Origin: Sphaerisporangium perillae
GTDB taxonomy: Bacteria; Actinomycetota; Actinomycetes; Streptosporangiales; Streptosporangiaceae
Reading direction: 5' to 3'
Assembly (NCBI RefSeq): GCF_023276435.1
Contig: NZ_JALLPO010000001.1
Span: 277,591-341,590 of the forward strand
Length of the DNA stretch: 64,000 nt
Shown here: positions 57,238 to 64,000 of the stretch, piece by piece
Numbering within the stretch: position 1 is the first letter of the stretch
How the letters are laid out: the number at the start of each line of letters is the position of its first letter
Position numbers and translations under genes: made by a program
Notes under the pieces: model-generated
Seen by the model: only the letters and a program-made list of their open reading frames with translations
Told to the model about the DNA's origin: nothing
The model's database searches: none

Positions 57238-58125
57238 TCAGCCCTTCTCGGAGCCCTCGTTGGCGCCCCGGATGAAGTGGCGCTGGAAGATCACGAAGAT
57301 GACCGCGACGGGGATCGTGGCGAGCACGGCCGCGCCGAGCTTCAGCGGGTACTGCGTGCCCGTGCCGAGGGACCCGCTGACCAGGTCGGCGAGCCCGCGC
57401 GGCAGCGTGAACAGCTCCGGGCTCTGCACCGCCACCAGGCTGTGCGGGAACTCGTTCCAGGTGCCCTGGAACGAGATGATCGTCAGCGTGATCAGCGCCG
57501 GGCGGGCCATGGGGAGGACGACCGACCAGAAGGTGCGGAACACCCCGGCGCCGTCGATGCGCGCGGCCTCCTCGACGCTCACCGGGATGGACTCGAAGAA
57601 CTGCTTCATGATGAAGACCCCGGCGGCGTCCGCGATCACCGGCAGGATCAGCGCCGCGTAGCTGTCGTACATGCCGAGCTGGTTGAGCACCAGGAACTTC
57701 GGGATGAACAGCACCACGCCCGGCACCGCGATGACCGCGACGATGGCCCCGAACATCGCCCGCCGGCCCCGGAAACGAAGCCGCGCGAGCGCGTACCCGG
57801 CGAGCGAGTCGAGGAAGACCCGGCCCACGGTGACGACGATCGTGACCAGGAGCGAGTTGCCGAGCCACAGAGGCAGGTCGGTCCCGAAGAAGACCCGGTC
57901 GTAGCCGGCGAGCGACAGCGGGCCGGGCAGCGGCGACAGCGGGTGCGCCGCCGCGTCCGGCTCGGTCTTGAGGGAGTTGGCGATCTGGATGACGAACGGG
58001 TACAGGAAGACCAGCGCGAAGAAGATCAGGACCGCGTACCCGGTGAAGGTGGAGACCAGGCCCCCGCGCTCGCCGGGCCGGCGAGCGGTCCGCGCCGACC
58101 CTGCCCGGGCGGTGTTCGTCCGCAT
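57238..58125 (-). CDS. carbohydrate ABC transporter permease (MalG type)
   Basis: A 295-residue permease with six helices and the EAA loop ESIPVSVEEAARIDGAGVFR, which docks the ATPase, typical of MalG/AraQ subunits. It is the last gene of the operon LacI - binding protein - permease - permease; the gap to MalF-type is one base. No ATPase gene is present, so the shared MsiK-like ATPase encoded elsewhere is expected, as usual for actinomycete sugar importers. Confidence 0.93.
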   Translation of the reverse strand: MRTNTARAGSARTARRPGERGGLVSTFTGYAVLIFFALVFLYPFVIQIANSLKTEPDAAAHPLSPLPGPLSLAGYDRVFFGTDLPLWLGNSLLVTIVVTVGRVFLDSLAGYALARLRFRGRRAMFGAIVAVIAVPGVVLFIPKFLVLNQLGMYDSYAALILPVIADAAGVFIMKQFFESIPVSVEEAARIDGAGVFRTFWSVVLPMARPALITLTIISFQGTWNEFPHSLVAVQSPELFTLPRGLADLVSGSLGTGTQYPLKLGAAVLATIPVAVIFVIFQRHFIRGANEGSEKG

Positions 58126-58126
58126 G

Positions 58127-59224
58127 TCAGGACCTCCTCGGCCGTGTGCGACGGCGTACGCCAGGATCCGCGGCGCGCTCGCGCATCACCCATCGCTGGA
58201 GCAGCGCGAGCACGACGATGATGAGGAAGAGGACGAACGAGATCGCCGTTCCGGACCCGTAGTCGAAGTCACGGAAGGCGGTCCGGTACGACAGGTACGC
58301 CGGCGTCAGCGTCGTCTTCGCCGGATTGCCCTGGCTCATCACGTAAACCTGGTCGAAGACCTGCCAGGTCGCGATCAGTCCCAGCGTCAGCACCAGGAAG
58401 ACGGTGGGCTTGAGCAGCGGCAGCGTCACGTACCGGAAGCGCTGCCAGCGGCCGGCCCCGTCGAGCACGCTCGCCTCCTCCAGCGTGACCGGGATGTCCT
58501 GCAACGCGGCGAGGAACATCAGCATGAACGTGCCGGAGGTCGTCCACACGACGAGCATGATGATCGTGCACATCGCGACGCTCGGCCCGGAGAGCCACTC
58601 CCACCACGACAGCCCGAACGGCCCGCCGGCGGTCAGCGCCGCCGGGGGAGCGTCGAGGTCGACCACCCCCAGACCGCCGAGCAGCAGGTGCAGCACGCCG
58701 CGCGGGTCGGAGAACCACGCCGGACCGCTGACTCCGAAGAAGCCGAGCAGGCTGTTGACCGCGCCGGAGTTGGCGAAGATGAACAGGAAGACGACGCTGA
58801 TGGCCACCGAGCTGGTGACCGACGGGAAGAAGAACGCGCTGCGGAAGAACGTCCTGCCCTTGAGCAGGCGACCGTTGACGATCAGCGCCAGGCCGAGCGC
58901 CAGCACCGTCTGCGCCGGCACGACGATGCCCACGTAGTAGATGTTGTTGCGGACGCTCACCATGAAGTTCTCGCGGGCCAGGTCGTCGCGGGTGAACAGC
59001 CCGGTGTAGTTGTCCAGCCCCACGAACGGCACCTTGCCGGTGAACGGGCTGCCCTGCCCGTTCCAGGAGGTCAGGCTCACCCACAGCGCCATGAGGATCG
59101 GAAGCAGCAGGAACAGGCCGAGGATGGCGACGACGGGCGCCAGGAACAGCCAGCCCGCCAGGTTCTCCCTGGTGGCGGACGTGCGGCCGAGACGGGGCAG
59201 GCCGGTCCTGGACGTGATGTCCAC
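58127..59224 (-). CDS. carbohydrate ABC transporter permease (MalF type)
   Basis: The 365-residue permease has an N-terminal helix plus six more and an EAA loop LQDIPVTLEEASVLDGAGRW. The extracytoplasmic loop between helices 3 and 4 (about residues 155-225) is larger than usual and Gly/Pro-rich, a feature of MalF subunits that contact the binding protein. It is followed by the MalG-type permease and preceded by the binding protein (42 bases). Confidence 0.93.
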   Translation of the reverse strand: MDITSRTGLPRLGRTSATRENLAGWLFLAPVVAILGLFLLLPILMALWVSLTSWNGQGSPFTGKVPFVGLDNYTGLFTRDDLARENFMVSVRNNIYYVGIVVPAQTVLALGLALIVNGRLLKGRTFFRSAFFFPSVTSSVAISVVFLFIFANSGAVNSLLGFFGVSGPAWFSDPRGVLHLLLGGLGVVDLDAPPAALTAGGPFGLSWWEWLSGPSVAMCTIIMLVVWTTSGTFMLMFLAALQDIPVTLEEASVLDGAGRWQRFRYVTLPLLKPTVFLVLTLGLIATWQVFDQVYVMSQGNPAKTTLTPAYLSYRTAFRDFDYGSGTAISFVLFLIIVVLALLQRWVMRERAADPGVRRRTRPRRS

Positions 59225-59266
59225 CCTTCTCTCCCTTTCTTCCGGGGGAACGTGCCCGCGATCGGC

Positions 59267-60520
59267 TCAGCCGCCCAGAACGCCCTGGGCGTTCTTCTGC
59301 AGGCGCGTGAGGATCGTCTTCGGCGCGGTGGTGGCGAGCTGCTGGAGACCGGCGTCGAAGTCGGCCAGGACGCTGTCCATCTTCGGCGCGTTGACCGGGC
59401 CGTGGGCGTAGCCGGCGCTGTTCACGAAGGGTACGTCGTCCGGGAACTCCTTGCTGAACTGCTCCTTGGCCGACTGCCGTGAGGGCATCACGCCGAAGGC
59501 GCGGGCGAAGGCCATCTGCTGGTCCGCCTTCGTCATCGCCTCGACGAAGCTGATCGCCTGCTCCTTGTGGCGGCTCTTGGCGGAGATGCCCCAGCAGTTG
59601 GTGAAGGAGAGCGTGCCCTTGCCCTTCGGGCCGGCGGGCAGCTCGTGGGCGGTGTACTTCACATCGGGGAAGTCCGCCTTCATGGCGCCCTTGATCCAGT
59701 TGCCCTCGATGGTCATCGCCGCCTTGCCCTTGCCGAACGCCTCACCGCCCCAGCCCGCGTCGAGCTGCTTGGGATACCGGGCGAGACCGTCCTTCAGCAG
59801 GGACCGGGTGTACTCCAGGGCCTGGAGGTTCTCGGGGCTGTCGGCCGTGGCCTGCTTGCCGTCGTCGCTGGTGATCCAGCCGCCCGCCTGGACCATGAAG
59901 GCCCCGATGCGGTCACGCGTGTCGCCCAGCGCCAGCGGGACGATCCCCTTCGCCTTGATCTTCTCGGCCACCGCCGTGAGCTGCTGCCAGTCGGCCGGGA
60001 CGTCGGACTCGCCGAGGCCGGCCTTCTTCCACAGCTCGTCGTTGACGATCAGTGCCAGCGTGGAGAAGTCCTTGGGCACGCAGTAGAACTTGCCGTCGCG
60101 GGTGAACGTGGTGCGCAGGCTCTGGTAGAAGTCGTCCGGGTTGGAGATCTTGTCCCCGTACGGCTCCAGGGCCCCGACGCTCGCGTAGTCGGCGAAGCGG
60201 GAGGCGTCCACGTAGAACACGTCCGGCGGGTTGTCGCCGGCGAAGGCCTGGCCGAGCTGCTGGGTGAGGTCCTGCGCGGGCGTCACGGTGGCGGTGTTGC
60301 CGCTGGAGGCCGACCAGGCGGCTGCCGCCTCCTTCACCGCGGCGGTCTCGGCGTCCCCCGAGGAGCCGATGAGGATCTGCAGGGACGCCGGCCCGCTGCT
60401 CTGCGGGGCGCTGCTCTGCCCCGCTTTGTCGTCGAATCCGCTGCCACAGGCCGCCGAGGTGAGAAGGATGCCGCCGGCGGCCACTGCCAGCGCCGCTGTC
60501 CGGAGGTAGCTGTGTTTCAT
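59267..60520 (-). CDS. sugar ABC transporter solute-binding lipoprotein
   Basis: The 417-residue protein has a lipoprotein signal (LAVAAGGILLTSAACGSG, lipidated Cys near residue 25) and the fold of cluster-B sugar-binding proteins: LQILIGSSGDAETAAVKEAA, PPDVFYVDASRF, DFYQSLRTTFTRDGKFYCVP and AAMTIEGNWIKGAMKADFPD. It delivers an oligosaccharide to the permease pair encoded downstream. The sugar is not certain; the divergent debranching-type enzyme suggests an alpha-glucoside. The gap to the LacI gene is 49 bases. Confidence 0.93.
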   Translation of the reverse strand: MKHSYLRTAALAVAAGGILLTSAACGSGFDDKAGQSSAPQSSGPASLQILIGSSGDAETAAVKEAAAAWSASSGNTATVTPAQDLTQQLGQAFAGDNPPDVFYVDASRFADYASVGALEPYGDKISNPDDFYQSLRTTFTRDGKFYCVPKDFSTLALIVNDELWKKAGLGESDVPADWQQLTAVAEKIKAKGIVPLALGDTRDRIGAFMVQAGGWITSDDGKQATADSPENLQALEYTRSLLKDGLARYPKQLDAGWGGEAFGKGKAAMTIEGNWIKGAMKADFPDVKYTAHELPAGPKGKGTLSFTNCWGISAKSRHKEQAISFVEAMTKADQQMAFARAFGVMPSRQSAKEQFSKEFPDDVPFVNSAGYAHGPVNAPKMDSVLADFDAGLQQLATTAPKTILTRLQKNAQGVLGG

Positions 60521-60569
60521 CGCGATTTCCTGATCTTGGTGATGGGGGTGAAAGGGGTTCGTGGAGCGG

Positions 60570-61598
60570 TCACGCCGATCGTCGGCGGACCAGCGACGGC
60601 TGGAGCAGGCGGTGGGCCGGCGGGCTCTCCGCCGCCCCGCGCGCCCTGTCGGCCGCGCCGTCTCCGTCGAGCTGCCCGATGAGGAGCGAGACGCAGCTCG
60701 CCGCCGCCTCGGCCAGAGGCTGGCTCAGGCTGGTGAGCCCGACGGCCCTGGCCACGGGCGTGTCGTCGAAGCCGATGACGCAGATCCGGCGGCGGGTCTG
60801 GAGCGCGCCGAGGGCCAGGGAGTCGCTGACGCAGACGAGCGCGGTCACCGGTCGTTCGGCGTCGAGCAGGGCGCCTGCCGCGGCCTCCCCTTCGGGGACG
60901 CCGTCGGAGGTGCGGTAGTCGAGTTCGGCGAGCTCCGCCGCGCCGATGCCTTCGGCGGCCATGGTGCGCGCCCAGCCGGCCCGCCGGTCGTCTCCGACGC
61001 CCGACCCTTCGGGCCAGCCGAGGAAGCCGATGCGCCGATGGCCGGCGTCGAGCAGGTAGCGGGTGGCCATCGCGGTCCCCGCGGCGCCGTCGACGTCGAC
61101 CCACGGGTAGCCGCGCTCCGGGGGCACGCCCCAGGGCCGTCCGAAGGTGACGAACGGGATCCGCTGTTCCAGCAGCCAGGTCGTACGCGGATCGCCGTAG
61201 TCGGTGCTGGTGAGCACGAAGGCGTCCGGGTCGTAGGCACCGAGCAGGTCGTCGAACGTGGCGAGCTCGGCGCCGTGGTCGTCCGCGGTGTACAGCAGAA
61301 CCCGGTAGCCCGCCCGCGCCGCCGACTCGGTGAGGCCGTGCAGGAACCGGTCGAACACCGAGCCGTTGATGCCGTCCTCCTGCGCAGGCTCGATGCGCGC
61401 GGCGATCAGCCTGGACCGTCCGGTGCGCATCTGGCGCGCGGCCTGGCTCGCCCGGTAGCCGAGCGCCTTCACCGCGTCGCGTACCCGCCGCCGGGTCTCC
61501 TCGCGGACGATCTCCGGGGAGTTCAGCACGTTCGACACCGTCTGCCGCGACACCTTGGCGTACCGCGCGACGTCGCCGATCGTCACCTTGTCGGCCAT
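60570..61598 (-). CDS. LacI-family regulator of the sugar importer
   Basis: The 342-residue regulator has the HTH at its N-terminus (VTIGDVARYAKVSRQTVSNV, then LNSPEIVREETRRRVRDAVK) and the hinge-plus-sensor domain (GYRVLLYTADDHGAELATF, ICVIGFDDTPVARAVGLTSL). It is the first gene of the importer operon and divergent from the debranching-like gene; two operator-like TTGATCGTTCAA sites lie between. It should repress both until the imported sugar or a derivative binds. Confidence 0.93.
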   Translation of the reverse strand: MADKVTIGDVARYAKVSRQTVSNVLNSPEIVREETRRRVRDAVKALGYRASQAARQMRTGRSRLIAARIEPAQEDGINGSVFDRFLHGLTESAARAGYRVLLYTADDHGAELATFDDLLGAYDPDAFVLTSTDYGDPRTTWLLEQRIPFVTFGRPWGVPPERGYPWVDVDGAAGTAMATRYLLDAGHRRIGFLGWPEGSGVGDDRRAGWARTMAAEGIGAAELAELDYRTSDGVPEGEAAAGALLDAERPVTALVCVSDSLALGALQTRRRICVIGFDDTPVARAVGLTSLSQPLAEAAASCVSLLIGQLDGDGAADRARGAAESPPAHRLLQPSLVRRRSA

Positions 61599-61614
61599 CG
61601 GAACCTTTCAGAAT

Positions 61615-61656
61615 TTGATCGTTCAAGACGGACTATGGCACGATTGGATCGTTCAA
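61615..61656. promoter_or_regulatory. tandem LacI-type operators
   Basis: TTGATCGTTCAA (61615-61626) and TGGATCGTTCAA (61645-61656) are near-palindromes repeated at exactly 30 bases, so on the same helix face. They lie 17 and 47 bases from the LacI start and about 83-113 from the debranching-type gene. Confidence 0.72.
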
Positions 61657-61738
61657 GTAAAGAGAATGTTTCCAAAGCTGCAAGCGGTGGTCAGGCCGAC
61701 CTGCGGCGCCGGCACGACGTGACCCAGGGGGCCCCTCG

Positions 61739-63901
61739 TTGTTCGACCACGGAGCAACACCCGAAGCCGAAGACGACGCCTCCAGCGTGGCGGAGCTCGA
61801 GACGGCTCTCGCGACGCCCATCGACCCCGACCCCGGCACGCCGGTGCGGTACCAGCCACTCCTGCACGACCTCGTCACCACCGTCCTCGCGCCTACGAGC
61901 GCGCTGAGCGGGGCCGACGGGCAGATCCGGCCCACGGGCGCGCAGGGGCTGTTCCACGCCGACTCGCGGGCGCTCTCCGAGGTCAGGCTACTGATCGACG
62001 GCCGGGAACCCGAGCCCATCGGTCACGCCCTCACCGGACCCGGCGGGGCGCGGTTCGTCGCCCTGCCCCGGTGGCTCGGCGACCCCGGACCCGACCCCAC
62101 GGTGCGCGTAGACCGCTCCCGGCAGGTCACGCCGGGCGGCATGGCCGAGCACGTCGAGATCTCCTCCGCCGCCTCGGCCGCCGTGACGGCGACCCTCACA
62201 GTGGAGCTCGGCTGCGACTTCGCCCCGATCGAGGTGGTCAAGTCGGGCGGCGACGCCCTCCCCGCCGGGGCGGTGAACGGCGCGCCGGGCAGGCTCTCCT
62301 GGAGAGCCGACGGCATCCGCGTCACCGTGATCGGCGACGGCGCGCACGCCGAGGCAGGCCACGCCGCCCAGGCGCGGCTGCGCTGGGAGATCGCGCTCCC
62401 GCCGCGCGGGCGCGTCACCTTGCGCTGGCAGGCGACGGTCGACGATCCGAAGGCCGTCGTGACCGCGCCCGCCCGTGCCGTCGAGTGGGGACGGCCGCGC
62501 GTCACCGCCGCCGACCACCGCCTGGCCCGCCTGTTCGACCAGTCGCTCGACGACCTGCGCTCCCTGCGGCTCGCCGAGGTGGGAGCACCGGAGGACACCT
62601 TCCTCGGCGCCGGCGTGCCGTGGTTCCTCACGTTGTTCGGCCGCGACAGCATCTGGGCGGCCCGGATGCTCCTGCCCCTCGGCACCGAACTGGCGGCCGG
62701 CACGCTACGCGTTCTCGCGCGCCGCCAGGGCACGCGGACCGACCCGGACTCCGGCGAGGCGCCCGGCAAGATCATGCACGAGCTGCGGCGGCACGAGTTC
62801 GCCCTCGAAGGGAACGGCCTGCACCTGCCCGCCGCGTACTACGGCACCATCGACGCCACCCCGCTCTGGGTGAGCCTGCTCCACGACGCCTGGCGGTGGG
62901 GCATGCCCGAGCGGGAGGTGGCCGGCCTGCTACCGGCGATGGAGGCCGCGCTCGGATGGCTCGGCGGCGACGCCGACGCCGACGGTGACGGCTTCCTGGA
63001 GTACATCGACACCAGCGGGCGGGGTCTGGCCAACCAGGGCTGGAAGGACTCCGGCGACTCGGTGCGGTTCCGCGACGGCCGCCAGGCCGAGGCCCCGATC
63101 GCCCTGGTGGAGGTGCAGGGGTACGCCTACGAGGCGGCCCGCCATGGCGCGGCCCTGCTCGCCGCCTTCGGGCGTCCCGGCGCGGACCGCTGGCTGGAGT
63201 ACGCCGAGGCGCTGGCCGAGCGGTTCCGCGCCCGGTTCTGGATCGACGGCCCGCACGGCAGGCACCCCGCGCTTGCCCTCGACCGCGAAAAGCGCCCCGT
63301 CGACGCGCTCACCAGCAACATCGGGCACCTGCTCGGCACGGGCCTGCTCTCGGCGCAGGAGTCGGCGACCGTCGCCCGGCTGCTGGCCTCCCCTGCGATG
63401 GCCGGAGGTTTCGGGCTGCGCACGATGTCGTCCGAGGACGGGGCGTTCAGCCCGCTCTCCTACCACTGCGGGTCCGTCTGGGCCCACGACACCGCCATCG
63501 TGGTGGCCGGTCTGGCGCGTGCCGGGTTCGGGGCCGAGGCGGCGCGGCTCGCCGAGGGCCTGCTGGCGGCGGGGGAGACGTTCGGGTACCGGCTGCCGGA
63601 ACTGTTCGCCGGCGACGCGCGGGAGACGGTGATCCGGCCCGTGCCGTACCCGGCCGCCTGCCGCCCGCAGGCGTGGTCGGCGGCCGCCGCCGTCACGCTC
63701 GTCCACGCGGCCCTCGGCCTGTACCCCGACGTGCCCGCGGGCGTCGTGACGCTCGCTCCCATGGCCGGGGCTCCGCTCGGCGCGGTGGCCGCGACGGGGT
63801 TGCGCGTCGCGGGAGCCGAGATCGCCGCCTCCGTCGACGCGGACGGCGCGGCTAGGGTCTCAGGCCTGCCGGCCGGGCTCTCCGAGCGCCCCCGGACGTA
63901 G
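61739..63901 (+). CDS. glycogen-debranching / amylo-alpha-1,6-glucosidase-like enzyme
   Basis: TTG 61739 opens a 720-residue protein; no better start exists before the first domain. The N-terminal 230 residues form the GDE_N beta domain (YQPLLHDLVTTVLAPTSALS, GAQGLFHADSRALSEVRLLI). The C-terminal 450 residues are an (alpha/alpha)6 barrel of the amylo-1,6-glucosidase / GH15-like class: AGVPWFLTLFGRDSIWAARM, YGTIDATPLWVSLLHDAWRW, GLANQGWKDSGDSVRF and SVWAHDTAIVVAGLARAGF. No signal peptide is present, so it would act on imported or internal alpha-glucans. It shares a LacI-controlled divergent promoter with the sugar importer. Confidence 0.88.
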   Translation: MFDHGATPEAEDDASSVAELETALATPIDPDPGTPVRYQPLLHDLVTTVLAPTSALSGADGQIRPTGAQGLFHADSRALSEVRLLIDGREPEPIGHALTGPGGARFVALPRWLGDPGPDPTVRVDRSRQVTPGGMAEHVEISSAASAAVTATLTVELGCDFAPIEVVKSGGDALPAGAVNGAPGRLSWRADGIRVTVIGDGAHAEAGHAAQARLRWEIALPPRGRVTLRWQATVDDPKAVVTAPARAVEWGRPRVTAADHRLARLFDQSLDDLRSLRLAEVGAPEDTFLGAGVPWFLTLFGRDSIWAARMLLPLGTELAAGTLRVLARRQGTRTDPDSGEAPGKIMHELRRHEFALEGNGLHLPAAYYGTIDATPLWVSLLHDAWRWGMPEREVAGLLPAMEAALGWLGGDADADGDGFLEYIDTSGRGLANQGWKDSGDSVRFRDGRQAEAPIALVEVQGYAYEAARHGAALLAAFGRPGADRWLEYAEALAERFRARFWIDGPHGRHPALALDREKRPVDALTSNIGHLLGTGLLSAQESATVARLLASPAMAGGFGLRTMSSEDGAFSPLSYHCGSVWAHDTAIVVAGLARAGFGAEAARLAEGLLAAGETFGYRLPELFAGDARETVIRPVPYPAACRPQAWSAAAAVTLVHAALGLYPDVPAGVVTLAPMAGAPLGAVAATGLRVAGAEIAASVDADGAARVSGLPAGLSERPRT

Positions 63902-63910
63902 CGCCACCGG

Positions 63911-64000
<90 letters not shown>

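Overview
The window is chromosomal DNA of a very GC-rich, mycelial-type actinomycete. The gene set fits Streptosporangiales (Nonomuraea, Streptosporangium or Microbispora-like): many DUF families restricted to Actinomycetota, a cyclic di-AMP riboswitch in front of a cell-wall protein, leaderless mRNAs, GTG and TTG starts, and a SAM-dependent methyltransferase family that is expanded in mycelial actinomycetes. The genus assignment is an inference. The window is from a draft assembly: the last ~90 bases and an internal stretch at 27.20-27.27 kb are long G and C runs that look like sequencing artefacts.

Layout. 0-5 kb: the 3' part of a glycerophosphodiester phosphodiesterase, an amidohydrolase/cysteine-dioxygenase pair divergent from a LacI regulator with two palindromic operators, a holin-like membrane protein, a small unknown and an OsmC protein. 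4.9-6.1 kb: a 1.2 kb gene-free stretch with a row of hairpins whose loops all carry five Gs, then a clear c-di-AMP riboswitch reading into a secreted RlpA-like barrel protein. 6.9-19.8 kb: tRNA-Lys, a surface protein, a histidine-kinase relic, a methyltransferase, a MatB-like polysaccharide deacetylase/synthase, an esterase, a monooxygenase, a phosphoesterase, an ABC-F ATPase, an NlpC/P60 hydrolase, and a TetR-membrane protein operon. 19.9-31 kb: AzlCD, then an island of small, charged or membrane-bound stress-type proteins (ChaB/Rho_N, LEA-like repeats, DUF4235, SDR, BON, DUF1360, DUF6328, PRC-barrel), several preceded by promoters of the SigB type (GNNT-N14/15-GGGTAN), and a second identical tRNA-Lys. 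31-36.3 kb: Pro/Thr-rich and paralogous small secreted proteins, an MBL-fold hydrolase and a coiled-coil protein. 36.4-46.3 kb: a SpoIIE-type phosphatase, a lipoprotein / two-component / MacAB-like export locus with shared upstream elements, a cupin, and an ion transporter-CBS operon with a switch-like leader. 46.3-53.8 kb: a sugar-catabolic pair and an RND exporter downstream of a NarL-type two-component system. 54-57 kb: a LysR-serine hydrolase pair, a decayed penicillin-binding protein, and a hemerythrin protein. 57.2-63.9 kb: a LacI-controlled sugar ABC importer divergent from a glycogen-debranching-like enzyme.

How the parts work together. Three sugar or small-molecule catabolic units have their own local operators. 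Envelope functions recur: the c-di-AMP regulated barrel protein, the NlpC/P60 hydrolase, the exopolysaccharide synthase, two drug-export systems with their own sensors, and a beta-lactamase-fold hydrolase. Three gene remnants (histidine kinase, glycosyltransferase, PBP) show ongoing gene decay. No CRISPR array, insertion sequence, integrase, rRNA or recognisable biosynthetic gene cluster was seen.
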